Part shown: positions 1 to 7,176 of the stretch, one piece after another
Numbering within the stretch: the stretch's first letter is position 1
How the letters are laid out: each line of letters opens with the position of its first letter
Origin: Nitrospiraceae bacterium
Lineage (GTDB): Bacteria; Nitrospirota; Thermodesulfovibrionia; Thermodesulfovibrionales; UBA1546
NCBI GenBank assembly: GCA_003535475.1
Contig: DOHC01000017.1
Location: 1,456 to 12,791, forward strand
Length of the DNA: 11,336 bases
Direction: 5' to 3'
Made by a program: the position numbers and the translations under genes
The notes under the pieces: generated by a model
Told to the model about the DNA's origin: nothing
The model's input: only the letters and a program-made list of their open reading frames with translations
The model's database searches: none

Positions 1-1
1 C

Positions 2-223
2 ACAGAAACACTGGCAAAAAGCATCACTCTTTCAGGGACAAAAAGACCAAAAACACACAAAGGGCATAAAGACCCTCAGATAGCATCTCTCGAAGACAAG
101 CTTATAAAGAGTCTTGGCACAAAGGTAAGGATTCAGCACAAAGGCAAAAAAGGCGGGAGGATAGAGATAGAATACTATTCCCTCGACGAACTTGACCGGC
201 TGCTTGATATACTGATGAGCTAA
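2..223 (+). CDS. parB: ParB-family chromosome partitioning protein, C-terminal fragment (5' end outside window)
   Basis: The reading frame is open from the left edge to TAA at 221-223 and gives 73 residues. It ends in the typical ParB C-terminal dimerisation region: a basic linker (TKRPKTHKGHKD), then SLEDKLIKSLGTKVRI, a short Lys/Gly turn, an IEIEYYSLDELDRLLD stretch and a final ILMS. In ParB this domain dimerises the protein and contributes non-specific DNA binding; the parS-binding and CTP-binding parts would lie upstream, out of view. The gene converges on the DoxX gene with only 9 bp between the two stop codons, so the 3' ends share a very short intergenic space. The partner parA cannot be seen. 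Confidence rests on the C-terminal motif alone. Confidence 0.85.
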   Translation, partial: TETLAKSITLSGTKRPKTHKGHKDPQIASLEDKLIKSLGTKVRIQHKGKKGGRIEIEYYSLDELDRLLDILMS

Positions 224-232
224 GAAGAGGCG

Positions 233-685
233 TTATCTGCCCTTTGAAAATATCCTGTCTATAGAAATAAGCCCGCCTCCTTTTATTATCAGGGCGATGG
301 CAATGCCAACCACAAGTAAGTGAAACTCTATCCCTTCTCCTTTTTGCCGGCCGAACCAATTCATGAAAAATCCGTTTTTCAGATGGTTCATGTATGCGCA
401 TACTGATATGGATATGCCTATTCCAAGCGCGGAGAGCCTTGTGAAGAATCCGAGTATGAGGCCGATAGAGCCAAAGAACTCTATAGACATCAGGATAAGC
501 GTGAGGTAGAACGGGAAATTCATCTGCGATGAGAATATCTGTATTGTCTTTTCAAATCCTGCGCCGCCGAACCATCCCAGCACTTTCTGGCTGCCGTGGG
601 CAAACATCACCGAGCCGAGGGCAAGACGGATAAACAGCGGCGAAATACTGCTGTCTGTTCTAAGCATTGTTTTAAACATTGGCAT
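233..685 (-). CDS. DoxX family integral membrane protein
   Basis: The protein has 150 aa. After a short N-terminus it shows the DoxX signature RLALGSVMFAHGSQKVLGWFG (about residues 20-40), followed by three more hydrophobic segments (about 58-78, 84-102 and 120-138), giving a four-helix membrane protein of normal family length. DoxX relatives are small membrane proteins linked to redox or thiosulfate chemistry in some organisms, but most, like this one, have no defined substrate. An AAAGAGG Shine-Dalgarno lies 9 nt before the ATG at 685, which supports this start. The start overlaps the end of the upstream 63-aa gene by 14 nt, so the two are probably translationally coupled. It is the last gene of a three-gene minus-strand operon. 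Confidence 0.88.
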   Translation of the reverse strand: MPMFKTMLRTDSSISPLFIRLALGSVMFAHGSQKVLGWFGGAGFEKTIQIFSSQMNFPFYLTLILMSIEFFGSIGLILGFFTRLSALGIGISISVCAYMNHLKNGFFMNWFGRQKGEGIEFHLLVVGIAIALIIKGGGLISIDRIFSKGR

Positions 686-863
686 TGCGTTGTGCCTCTT
701 TGTCAGTTTTTACAAAAGAGAAAACTTCACCGCAGATGCATCTGAATCTTCCGTCTCCCATATAATCAAAGGGAGAATCGGATTCGCCAAGCTTATATGC
801 TTCGTCATCCCTTTTGCATGACGGGCATACCTCAATGTCATCAGGATAACAGGTTGTGCACAT
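672..863 (-). CDS. small cysteine-rich (putative zinc-binding) protein, 63 aa
   Basis: This short protein has paired cysteines: C2 and C5 (MCTTC), C13 and C16 (CPSC), and C42 and C44 (CICG). It looks like a small zinc-ribbon or rubredoxin-like fold, although the last pair is spaced CxC rather than CxxC. No family can be named. It starts 12 nt after the stop of the 71-aa gene, with no clear Shine-Dalgarno, and its end overlaps the DoxX start by 14 nt. The tight packing and the shared upstream promoter argue that it is a real gene of the operon. A function in metal or thiol handling would be a guess from the cysteines alone. Confidence 0.6.
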   Translation of the reverse strand: MCTTCYPDDIEVCPSCKRDDEAYKLGESDSPFDYMGDGRFRCICGEVFSFVKTDKEAQRNANV

Positions 864-875
864 CTGCTGTTTGCG

Positions 876-1091
876 TTATCTCTTCTCTTTCTTTGAAACT
901 GCCTTTTTCTTCTTTGCGGCCTTCTTTTTGACTGCCTTTTTCTTTGTCTTTACAGCCTTCTTCTTAGCAGTGGAGATCTCTTCCACCTCCGCTCCGCAGC
1001 AATAGATCGGGCGTAACTGTGTCTCCGGCATCTCTTTAACTGTGACCTCGCAGCCGCACTCGTCGCATTCATATATTATTAATTTTGCCAT
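876..1091 (-). CDS. zinc-finger protein with lysine/alanine-rich (histone H1-like) tail, 71 aa
   Basis: There are two clear parts. Residues 1-40 form a compact domain with CDECGC (C9, C12, C14) and a later CC pair (C31, C32), as in small zinc ribbons. Residues 42-71 are almost entirely Lys, Ala and Val in KKKAV-type units, resembling the tails of bacterial histone H1-like or AlgP-like proteins and of some nucleic-acid-binding proteins. The start is well supported: AAAGGAGG stands about 7 nt before the ATG, and a strong promoter lies just upstream (1127-1154). It is first in the operon with the 63-aa protein and DoxX. Nucleic-acid binding is inferred from charge; no family name is assigned. 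Confidence 0.7.
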   Translation of the reverse strand: MAKLIIYECDECGCEVTVKEMPETQLRPIYCCGAEVEEISTAKKKAVKTKKKAVKKKAAKKKKAVSKKEKR

Positions 1092-1126
1092 GACAATTCC
1101 TCCTTTTCCTCTCAGACTTTAACCCA

Positions 1127-1154
1127 ATTATATCACTTTTATTTTTAATATCAA
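1127..1154 (-). promoter_or_regulatory. sigma70-type promoter for the zinc-finger/DoxX operon
   Basis: On the minus strand a -35 box TTGATA (1149-1154) and a perfect -10 box TATAAT (1127-1132) are separated by 16 bp. They lie about 35 bp upstream of the ATG at 1091, leaving room for a short leader with a strong Shine-Dalgarno. Confidence 0.75.
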
Positions 1155-1227
1155 GTCTGTAAAGATGATATGCTCAGTCAGGGCGATGAGGTTCTTTAGC
1201 ATCACCTGCTTTACTCATAAATGCAGA

Positions 1228-1830
1228 TTATTCGGAAAGCTGTTTATAGTTATCGCATGCATATTTATTCCCTTTATCGCATGCATATTTAAAATCAGCG
1301 GCAGCTTTCCTTGTATATGCAACACCGCGGAAGAAATAAGCGTCGCCGTAGCTTGGGATTATAGTGATAGCCTTATTATAGTCTTCAATCGCTTCATCAT
1401 AGCGACCTTTTTTGGCGTGGGCAAGACCGCGGCTGTAATAGGCAAGGGCAAAATTCGGGTTCAGGGAGATTGCCTTGGTTGCGTCCTCAATGGCATTGTT
1501 GTATTGCCCTCTGTTGAAGTACGCAATGCCTCGGCGGTGGTATATCTCAGCATCCTTAGGCTGCAACTCAATGCCCTTGGTGTAATCCTTAATTGCCTCC
1601 TCGTATTTTTCTTTTTTGAAATATGCCTGACCGCGGTTAAAGTAAGCCTCAGAGTATTTCGGGTCTATTGAAATTGCTTTTGTATAGTCTGAGATGGCCT
1701 TGTCAAAATCACCGTCGTTGTAAAAGCTGTTGCCCTTGTCGAAATAAATCTGGGCGTCAGCCCCCATCGCTGTATTGGAGTTCCATGCAATGATGAGGCA
1801 AATTCCTAAAAGAATAATCCTGATTTTCAT
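1228..1830 (-). CDS. exported tetratricopeptide-repeat (TPR) protein, 200 aa
   Basis: The N-terminus MKIRIILLGICLIIAW followed by NSNTAMG-ADA is a Sec-type signal peptide with probable cleavage near residue 23, so the protein should act in the periplasm or outside. Four full 34-residue TPR units follow (about 24-57, 58-91, 92-125 and 126-159), each with the AY..RG.A....G.Y..AI.DY.KAI...P pattern, and then a partial fifth repeat. The C-terminus carries two copies of KYACD, a cap often seen in TPR proteins. AAAGGAG stands 6 nt before the ATG and supports the start. TPR proteins are protein-protein adaptors, and the partner cannot be read from the neighbourhood. It is probably transcribed alone from the promoter at 1857-1886. 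Confidence 0.88.
   Translation of the reverse strand: MKIRIILLGICLIIAWNSNTAMGADAQIYFDKGNSFYNDGDFDKAISDYTKAISIDPKYSEAYFNRGQAYFKKEKYEEAIKDYTKGIELQPKDAEIYHRRGIAYFNRGQYNNAIEDATKAISLNPNFALAYYSRGLAHAKKGRYDEAIEDYNKAITIIPSYGDAYFFRGVAYTRKAAADFKYACDKGNKYACDNYKQLSE
1250..1291 (-). repeat. 24-bp-period duplication at the 3' end of the TPR gene
   Basis: An identical 18-bp word, ttatcgcatgcatattta on the plus strand, occurs at 1250-1267 and 1274-1291, an offset of 24 bp or 8 codons. It encodes KYACDKGN followed by KYACDN. The exact identity, including codon choice, suggests a recent in-frame duplication rather than old repeat divergence. Confidence 0.7.
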
Positions 1831-1856
1831 ATTCGGCTCCTTTTCAATCCTATCAA

Positions 1857-1886
1857 ATATTAATTAACCGCTATCCTTTTAGTCAA
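1857..1886 (-). promoter_or_regulatory. candidate promoter for the TPR gene
   Basis: On the minus strand TTGACT (1881-1886) and TAATAT (1857-1862) are separated by 18 bp, about 27 bp before the ATG at 1830. The -35 box matches well and the -10 box matches 4 of 6 positions. It is plausible but unproven. Confidence 0.45.
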
Positions 1887-1897
1887 TCCTTCCGCTT

Positions 1898-2449
1898 TTA
1901 TTTTCTCCTGACCTGCTGCCGCGCTTGATAAAGTTTTTCCGTGAATCCGCCTTCTTCGAGGAATTGTTTCTCAAGTTGCCGCAGCTGTTGGTCAAGAAGG
2001 TAATTCGCCTGATGAATCAGGCAGATAAGGGTGTTGGCAGCGACTTCAGGATTTTTTTCTTCAATATAGGGCTTATAAGTCCCATAAGACCTATTCTCTT
2101 CAAAAGCAAGCTTTCTGATGGATTGCGCCATCGGATGGTTCTTCTCCCAAGGAAGCAGTTCCTTCTGACGCAAAAAGTCATGGTAGTCAAGCAGCAGGCG
2201 GGCTACGCCGATAAGTTTAAGTTCGCTCTTCTTTGAAGTACCGGACACCATGCTGCCTTCTGCGATATTCTGCTTGCTGCTACGCGCTGCCTGCACCATC
2301 TGGTCATGAGTGCGCGACCGCTTGCCAATAAAATTATCGCAGAATACAACTGTGGCGTCATAAATGATTTCTGTAGTCTGATAAGACTTCAGCTTGCGGT
2401 ATCCGCCATGAGGAGGGATGAGGGTGGGCTTCTCATTTTTCTTATCCAT
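1898..2449 (-). CDS. four-helix-bundle 'suffix' domain protein, 183 aa
   Basis: The N-terminal GGYRKLKSYQTTEIIYDATVVFC, then HDQMVQAARSSKQNIAEG and ELKLIGVARLLLDYHDFL are hallmarks of the four-helix-bundle family related to the S23/intervening-sequence proteins and the Avd-type accessory proteins. The longer C-terminal part (about 120-183, including ANTLICLIHQANYLLDQQL) matches the 'suffix' subtype. Members are small helical proteins without a settled biochemical role; related bundles bind RNA or help diversity-generating reverse transcriptases. It lies about 3 kb downstream of the reverse transcriptase, too far and separated by too many genes to be called its partner. The nearest Shine-Dalgarno (AGGAG) is about 16 nt from the ATG, so translation initiation is weak or the start is uncertain. 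Confidence 0.82.
   Translation of the reverse strand: MDKKNEKPTLIPPHGGYRKLKSYQTTEIIYDATVVFCDNFIGKRSRTHDQMVQAARSSKQNIAEGSMVSGTSKKSELKLIGVARLLLDYHDFLRQKELLPWEKNHPMAQSIRKLAFEENRSYGTYKPYIEEKNPEVAANTLICLIHQANYLLDQQLRQLEKQFLEEGGFTEKLYQARQQVRRK
2072..2090 (-). repeat. copy 1 of an imperfect short repeat, inside the four-helix gene
   Basis: Read on the minus strand this is GTCTTATGGGACTTATAAG, coding for part of RSYGTYKPY. It resembles the stretch at 2477-2493 upstream of the same gene (GTCTTGGGACTGATAAG), differing by a 2-nt gap and one substitution. Confidence 0.5.
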
Positions 2450-2476
2450 TTATATATTCCAATTTCTCCTACGCGT

Positions 2477-2493
2477 CTTATCAGTCCCAAGAC
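2477..2493 (-). repeat. copy 2 of the imperfect short repeat, upstream of the four-helix gene
   Basis: GTCTTGGGACTGATAAG on the minus strand lies 28 bp before the four-helix start codon and resembles the coding-region copy at 2072-2090. A related short dyad, AGACT...AGTCT, sits beside it around 2490-2505. Its role is unknown. Confidence 0.45.
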
Positions 2494-2511
2494 TCCCGGT
2501 AGTCTGGCTTC

Positions 2512-2799
2512 TTACCAAAGAAGCCTGTCAACAATTTGCTTAGAGTCCGTGATTTCTTCCCAGCCACGATATTTCACCGCAATTTCACCATGCCAGTAAT
2601 AATAAACATCATCATCAATCTCTGAGGTATTCCCCAGACCGTAATAGTCTTTTAAATATCTGTGAATCTGCTTATCCAGATCTTTTGCATTTTTTGCATA
2701 TAACAGTCGATGAAAACTTTGCTCATATTCTCCGCTGATGAATTCAAAAGTGGCGAGATAGAGTTTTTTCTTTAATGTAATATCATTGCTGGGACGCAT
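2512..2799 (-). CDS. conserved-looking hypothetical protein, 95 aa
   Basis: The protein is small, aromatic-rich and acidic, with YLATFEFISGEYEQSFHRLLYAKNAKDLDKQI, then a tyrosine-rich stretch (RYLKDYYGLGN, DDDVYYYWHGEIAVKYRGWEEI) and a helical end (KQIVDRLLW). The layout, a beta strand, a helix and a second beta hairpin, suggests a compact single domain. I cannot name a family. No signal peptide or membrane segment is present. The Shine-Dalgarno is weak (CAGGG, about 7 nt before the ATG). It lies 64 bp after the zinc-ribbon ORF and 62 bp before the four-helix gene on the same strand, so it may be the tail of the defence operon or an independent cargo gene. Confidence 0.6.
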   Translation of the reverse strand: MRPSNDITLKKKLYLATFEFISGEYEQSFHRLLYAKNAKDLDKQIHRYLKDYYGLGNTSEIDDDVYYYWHGEIAVKYRGWEEITDSKQIVDRLLW

Positions 2800-2863
2800 A
2801 GCAATCGCCCTGAATAATGCTTATTGTTCTTTCTCTAATCTTTTATTTTTTTCAGTCTTCACT

Positions 2864-3001
2864 TTATATTTCTTTTGGATATTCGTTTGACATTCCACAG
2901 AAAGGGCAAAACTCTATCGTCGGCTCTGTTGCCTTTTCGGTGTCTTTAAGTATCAGTATTTGACTGATGCCTTCGCAATGGATACATTCATATTTTTCCA
3001 A
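2864..3001 (-). CDS. short zinc-ribbon protein, about 45 aa, TTG start
   Basis: A short open frame just downstream of the endonuclease gene reads (M)EKYECIHCEGISQILILK, then an acidic loop, then EFCPFCGMSNEYPKEI and stop. It has two CxxC knuckles, CIHC at residues 6-9 and CPFC near residues 32-35, with about 22 residues between them, the classic geometry of a zinc ribbon. An in-frame TGA lies 24 nt upstream of the TTG, so the protein cannot be much longer. AGAGAGG stands about 13 nt before the TTG at 3001, a loose but usable Shine-Dalgarno. It follows the endonuclease stop by 60 bp on the same strand. Function is unknown; co-transcription with the restriction-modification genes is inferred. 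Confidence 0.6.
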   Translation of the reverse strand: MEKYECIHCEGISQILILKDTEKATEPTIEFCPFCGMSNEYPKEI

Positions 3002-3061
3002 GTTAAAAGTTAAACCTCTCTGATTTCACGGCTGTCGCCGGTGATTATGCTGGCTTGGGCT

Positions 3062-4018
3062 TTATAAGCTACATAACCATCCGCACAAAGATGCAACTTG
3101 ATCCGCGTTCGTCAAATTAGCAGCATTAGCCAATGTCCCATCTTCCAACTGTTGCCATATTTCCTCGGCCATGCTGTTTTCAATTGCGGCACCAACAAAA
3201 AATATATAAGGAGAAAGCCGCTTATTAGAAAATGCTTTGCGTATACGAGTTAAAGATGTTCTTGCCGTTTTCCAATGTTCATCTGCTCCGGCAGGATCAA
3301 TACCGCCTTTGAGTTCTCCAAGTGCAACGTAACGAGCTGGAATTTTAAAGGCGGTTTTCAATTCTTGAGGCTTACAATCAAGAAGGCACAAATCTATATT
3401 TTTGCGTATAAAAGGCACCGTCCGGTTATAAATCATAGTGCGAGTTTTGTCTTTGAATGACCAACTGAGCGCGGTAAGATACAGTTCTATGTCAGCATCG
3501 TCATCTTTACCGATTATCCATTCCTTACTGTCAGAGTGAAGCCATTGATAAGGGACTTTAGCAAGCGCAAGGTTCGCAAGAGTCGCACGAGTCAGTTTGC
3601 GCTCTCCCATGACTCCGCCGATATTTCGCATTGAACCACCCAAGGTATCACCCCTTGTTAACAGAAATCTAAAAACCAGTTCTTCAACAAATGCAGACCC
3701 TGCGGGTTCAAGGTATTTTGCAATCAATCCCTGGATTGCCTCTGTCTTGTTTTCAGGCAGGAGATAATTTACTGCTTTGTCTGACACGCCTGAGGCTGTC
3801 AATAGGGCCGGTTGTATGCTTTCAATGTTAAGCAAATCAACAGGAGTTTCGGCTTGAGATGCAGCCGCTTTAAGAGAACGAGCCTGCTCCACAAAAGGGG
3901 TTGCTCTACGGTTTTTTTCAAGTGCCAGGGAGACAAATCCGGCTCTAACTTCTTCATAAGTAGTGACGAGGTCAGCGCTGCCGGAAAGATGTTTGCGATG
4001 CGGTTTGTTTTTAGCCAT
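3062..4018 (-). CDS. type II restriction endonuclease, AvaI/BsoBI family (predicted CYCGRG)
   Basis: The 318-aa protein matches the BsoBI/AvaI endonuclease family along its whole length: [18 protein letters not shown] near residue 20, [17 protein letters not shown] near 104, [19 protein letters not shown] near 127, [20 protein letters not shown] at 233-252, and [21 protein letters not shown] near 274-294. The metal-dependent active site is intact: D209 in [11 protein letters not shown]235 and K237 in GELKG, and H248, equivalent to D212, E240, K242 and H253 of BsoBI as I recall that numbering. The family cuts C^YCGRG. The ATG at 4018 is chosen over one 27 nt upstream because GGAGG stands 8 nt before it and its A overlaps the methyltransferase stop (TAATG). 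The length equals BsoBI (about 323 aa). Confidence 0.95.
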   Translation of the reverse strand: MAKNKPHRKHLSGSADLVTTYEEVRAGFVSLALEKNRRATPFVEQARSLKAAASQAETPVDLLNIESIQPALLTASGVSDKAVNYLLPENKTEAIQGLIAKYLEPAGSAFVEELVFRFLLTRGDTLGGSMRNIGGVMGERKLTRATLANLALAKVPYQWLHSDSKEWIIGKDDDADIELYLTALSWSFKDKTRTMIYNRTVPFIRKNIDLCLLDCKPQELKTAFKIPARYVALGELKGGIDPAGADEHWKTARTSLTRIRKAFSNKRLSPYIFFVGAAIENSMAEEIWQQLEDGTLANAANLTNADQVASLCGWLCSL

Positions 4019-4031
4019 TATATCTTCCTCC
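4016..4031 (-). promoter_or_regulatory. coupled stop/start (TAATG) with Shine-Dalgarno for the endonuclease
   Basis: On the minus strand GGAGG (4027-4031) lies inside the last methyltransferase codons, followed by the stop TAA (4018-4020), whose last base is the first base of the endonuclease ATG (4016-4018). This ties endonuclease synthesis to prior translation of the protective methyltransferase. Confidence 0.85.
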
Positions 4032-5502
4032 AGACATAAACACATTTTCTTAATGGATTACGTCCATGTTTACCCATTTGCTGGCTGCTGTTGCCCTTGC
4101 CGTTTGGCAAAACAAGAATATTTTCTACGTGGAATCCCAGATTTTCTGCTATGTCAGAAAGGATCATATCAACTGAAATACTTGCGCCTGCATAACGCAC
4201 ATTGTCATTTACCATAAATAAAAGGGCATTTGGTTTCAAGACACGTGCGCACTCGCCAATGACGCACGCCATTTCATAAAAATAGCCACGCACCATTCTG
4301 GGGATGCCGTTATTATTTAAGCGCCCTTCAGATTTTTCTTCTTCAAGATAATGCAAAATAGCCTGTAATAATTCTTGATTATCGACTGTTGCTATAGCTT
4401 TTATCCACGCCGGATTAATTTTTAATAAATCCTTAGCCCTGTTTTCAACCGTACAACTTAGCATTTCTTGTCTAAACCTGCTTATCTCCTCTTCTCCTAC
4501 ACCAAGAAGCGCCAATTCTAATGCATATGTCCTCGTATAATCATAGCGGTTACAATAAGGCGGAGATGTCACCACTGCGTTATATAAGTTCCGTGGCAAT
4601 GTAGGCATTATATCAAGGCATGAACCACAAAAAAGATTTATATCGCCCTGTAAAACTTTTGAGAAAAATAGTTCTGAGGCATCCTTGCCTGCCTCCAAAT
4701 CATCACAAATCTCGTTTATTTTGGAGTATATGGCCTTATCGAAATTGAGTATTTCCCCTTTGTCGAATGGTTTTGAGCCTCGCCTGCGGCCTGAACGATA
4801 ATCCCAGCGGAGATACTGCCCGTCCTTTCGTGTAAAGCTGACCGATTCCAGCACGCATAACAAGGCAAATCGTAAAACAGACTGAACCCGTTCATTTTCT
4901 CTCTGCCAAGCCCCCATATACTGCTCGATTAATTCAAAAGTTTTCTTAGGATATGCGCCTACTGTAATGCGTAACTCAGAAAGAGATATTCTGAGTTGTG
5001 ATTGAGTCCAAGGTCGCTCAATCCCCCAGCGTTTAAGGCAAGCAAAATCATCTTTTGTAAATTCTCTCTCTAAACATTTCCTTACAAGGATAATCTGCTG
5101 TCCGATAGGAAGCAGTTCAATGCCATCACCATCAATTCCTGCATCGCTTGTCGCAAACAAGGCAGTGCCGCTGCCTGCAAACGGGTCGAGCACTTTGCCG
5201 GATGTAATTCCATATTTTGACAACAGAAGTTCAATAAGAGATGCGGAAAACGCCTCTTTGTATTTATACCAGCGGTAGGTCGGTCTGGGTTTATTGGCTT
5301 GAAAACTTACAAGCTGCCGTGTTAATTCCGGCTGAAGCTTGATTTTATTATGGAAGCGCTGCATCAATTTATTGTCGAGAGTTTCTATTTCTGTTAAAGC
5401 AGTTTGCTGTTCAATAGAATAAAGTGTCTCTTCCTCGGGCTTCTTGTCGAGCAAAGCAACCGCTGTTCTCTCAAAAAGATATGGGCGCATAATATCAGTC
5501 AA
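4018..5502 (-). CDS. DNA methyltransferase of the AvaI/BsoBI-type restriction-modification system (probable N4-cytosine)
   Basis: The protein has about 494 aa. It carries [16 protein letters not shown] (motif X-like, about 80-94), the SAM-binding motif I DPFAGSGT (106-113), and after a long insert the catalytic motif IV TSPPY (312-316). A later [16 protein letters not shown] belongs to the distal methyltransferase core. SPPY is usual for N4-cytosine enzymes. Motif I precedes motif IV by about 200 residues, an alpha-like order with target recognition probably in between. It should protect CYCGRG sites from the coupled endonuclease. The TTG at 5502 is preferred because GGAGG lies 5 nt upstream; a TTG at 5514 lacks a Shine-Dalgarno but cannot be excluded. 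The gene follows the reverse transcriptase by 54 bp. Confidence 0.92.
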   Translation of the reverse strand: MTDIMRPYLFERTAVALLDKKPEEETLYSIEQQTALTEIETLDNKLMQRFHNKIKLQPELTRQLVSFQANKPRPTYRWYKYKEAFSASLIELLLSKYGITSGKVLDPFAGSGTALFATSDAGIDGDGIELLPIGQQIILVRKCLEREFTKDDFACLKRWGIERPWTQSQLRISLSELRITVGAYPKKTFELIEQYMGAWQRENERVQSVLRFALLCVLESVSFTRKDGQYLRWDYRSGRRRGSKPFDKGEILNFDKAIYSKINEICDDLEAGKDASELFFSKVLQGDINLFCGSCLDIMPTLPRNLYNAVVTSPPYCNRYDYTRTYALELALLGVGEEEISRFRQEMLSCTVENRAKDLLKINPAWIKAIATVDNQELLQAILHYLEEEKSEGRLNNNGIPRMVRGYFYEMACVIGECARVLKPNALLFMVNDNVRYAGASISVDMILSDIAENLGFHVENILVLPNGKGNSSQQMGKHGRNPLRKCVYVWRKI

Positions 5503-5556
5503 ATCTGCCTCCAAGGGTTATAGTGGGGTTAAGAATCATAATTTTCTCTCTTACCT

Positions 5557-7167
5557 TTATTTAGAAATCTCTTTCATATAACTTATTGCTTGGTCAATAG
5601 ACGCAGAATGCCCCTTGCATAAATTATAGAAATAATTTCTTGGGCCTTTATCGTATTCTCTTAAACTTACTATGATGGAAATTCTTACATATTCATCTCT
5701 TTCTTTATCATATAAGACTCTTAGCCTTTCTAAGTGGTCGGATAGGCCAGTTCTGCCCAAAAGAAGAATTGCTCTTATGCGCACGGCATCATGTTTATTG
5801 TGATCCTCAATAACATTCCATAAATAGTCAATCTCAGAGTCTTGTAAGTCTTTGCAGGAAAAAAGATATTCTAACAGCCACATTTCCTGCCAATCATAGA
5901 TATTGAAGTCACTTTTCAGAAACTGAATAATTCTTGCTCTAATATTTTTGTTATCAGGGAAGTTTTTCAGATAACTAATTATTGTATTAGATTCATATGG
6001 CATATCCTGCAACAAATCTAAGGCTCTATTAAGTGCAATACCGTCCTTTAATTGGGATAACCTATTAAGGCAAAACCTTAAATGTTTTGACGATGGAATA
6101 GTGTTCTTTATAGTATCCTCATAAAATTTTCTAAGTGATTCAATTTCGATTAATTCCTTCTTCTCTTCTAATTCAGCCTCTACTTCATCTTCAATATCGC
6201 TAAATTCGATACGACTTGTTCCACCATAAGGCAATTCAGTATATTTGGCCTCGTTGATAATCTCCCCTGCAATTTCTTCTTTTAAAGCCTCCTTAACCTC
6301 GTCTTTTATTTCTGCCATTCTTTCAGAAAGTTCATCTATAAATGATTTTACTTTGCTGCCATAATAAATGACCGTCTTTTTTGTTTGCACATTCAGATTC
6401 AATCTCCTCAGTTCTTCGACCAAGGTTTTCAAGGCTCTTCTGGCCTCCGGAATTGTTGAGCAAGAAATTCTAATATCGTCAACATATCTGAAATAATCAT
6501 AACTATGTCTTAACATATATTTGTCAACTGAATCTAAATAGATATTTCCCAAAAAGTCAGTTGGCCAAAGCCCTTGCGGAATTCCCCTATTTATATTGGT
6601 CCTACGTTTCCATGACTTGAGTATTTCATAAATGCTATCAACAATCTCTTTGTCACACGAAAAACGTATCAGCAAATCCTTTAGAATATTAAGGTCTATA
6701 TGTTCAAAGAACCCTACGATATCCGTTACAACTAAGACTGTTTTCCCATCATCAAAATTATTCCTAACCTTTTGCTCGAATTCATTCCAAAGGCTCTGTC
6801 TAAACATAAGGGAATCATTAGGTTTTTCAGATAGTCTATGTGAAAATATAACCTTATCAGTAATTGGTATTATCTTCTTTTCGACTTCTGGAGCAATGAC
6901 ATCAACTAATGCCTGAAAATAAATTCTGTCTTCTATTCTTGGTACAGAACCCGGTCTGAGTACAAAATGGGGTTTTGGAACATCAATATCCCATACCTCG
7001 GATACTTTATATCCATGAGCTATTTTTTCTTGAAGTTTTTTAAGATTTTCTTCGATATGCCGCTCATAGGTCTGGAAAAGATAAGATGACAGAATAAAAT
7101 CTGTCTTCGAGTCATTTTTTACTCTTGCCCAAGCTAAATCTAAATTAAGTTTATCTACGAGGTTCAT
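5557..7167 (-). CDS. stand-alone reverse transcriptase with C-terminal helical-repeat domain (Abi/UG-type, putative defence)
   Basis: The protein has 536 aa. The reverse transcriptase core runs from about 40 to 270: RPGSVPRIEDRIYFQAL (71-87), motif A VVTDIVGFFEHIDL with D149, RGIPQGLWPTDFLGNIYL (194-211), the catalytic YVDD (228-231), and LNLNVQTKKT (256-265). All catalytic aspartates are present, so it should polymerise DNA. Residues 270-350 are charged and probably coiled. Residues 356-536 look like HEAT-type helical repeats (LRFCLNRLSQLKDGIALNRALDL; AVRIRAILLLGRTG), as in abortive-infection and UG-group reverse transcriptases. It lacks the retron signatures, the IG-type motif of diversity-generating enzymes, and the maturase and endonuclease domains of group II introns. 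It lies 9 nt after a 69-aa gene. Local GC is low. The subgroup cannot be fixed by eye. Confidence 0.88.
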   Translation of the reverse strand: MNLVDKLNLDLAWARVKNDSKTDFILSSYLFQTYERHIEENLKKLQEKIAHGYKVSEVWDIDVPKPHFVLRPGSVPRIEDRIYFQALVDVIAPEVEKKIIPITDKVIFSHRLSEKPNDSLMFRQSLWNEFEQKVRNNFDDGKTVLVVTDIVGFFEHIDLNILKDLLIRFSCDKEIVDSIYEILKSWKRRTNINRGIPQGLWPTDFLGNIYLDSVDKYMLRHSYDYFRYVDDIRISCSTIPEARRALKTLVEELRRLNLNVQTKKTVIYYGSKVKSFIDELSERMAEIKDEVKEALKEEIAGEIINEAKYTELPYGGTSRIEFSDIEDEVEAELEEKKELIEIESLRKFYEDTIKNTIPSSKHLRFCLNRLSQLKDGIALNRALDLLQDMPYESNTIISYLKNFPDNKNIRARIIQFLKSDFNIYDWQEMWLLEYLFSCKDLQDSEIDYLWNVIEDHNKHDAVRIRAILLLGRTGLSDHLERLRVLYDKERDEYVRISIIVSLREYDKGPRNYFYNLCKGHSASIDQAISYMKEISK

Positions 7168-7176
7168 TTTTGATTA

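Noticed and set aside
1165..1671. Long plus-strand open frame opposite the TPR gene
   Set aside because: It is the antisense shadow of the TPR repeats, with no family features and no Shine-Dalgarno.
2489..2511. Hairpin CCAGACT...AGTCTTGG before the four-helix gene as a terminator
   Set aside because: The stem is short and bulged and is not followed by a T-run on either strand.
1898..7167. Diversity-generating retroelement (reverse transcriptase plus a four-helix-bundle protein on the same strand)
   Set aside because: The RT has GIPQG rather than the IG-type motif of these enzymes, the four-helix gene is about 3 kb away behind four other genes and is of the 'suffix' subtype, and I saw no template/variable repeat pair.
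5557..7167. Retron or group II intron reverse transcriptase
   Set aside because: No retron-type NAxxH and VTG motifs were seen, no intron domain V-like hairpin or maturase/HNH domain is visible, and there is little flanking space for a retron ncRNA.
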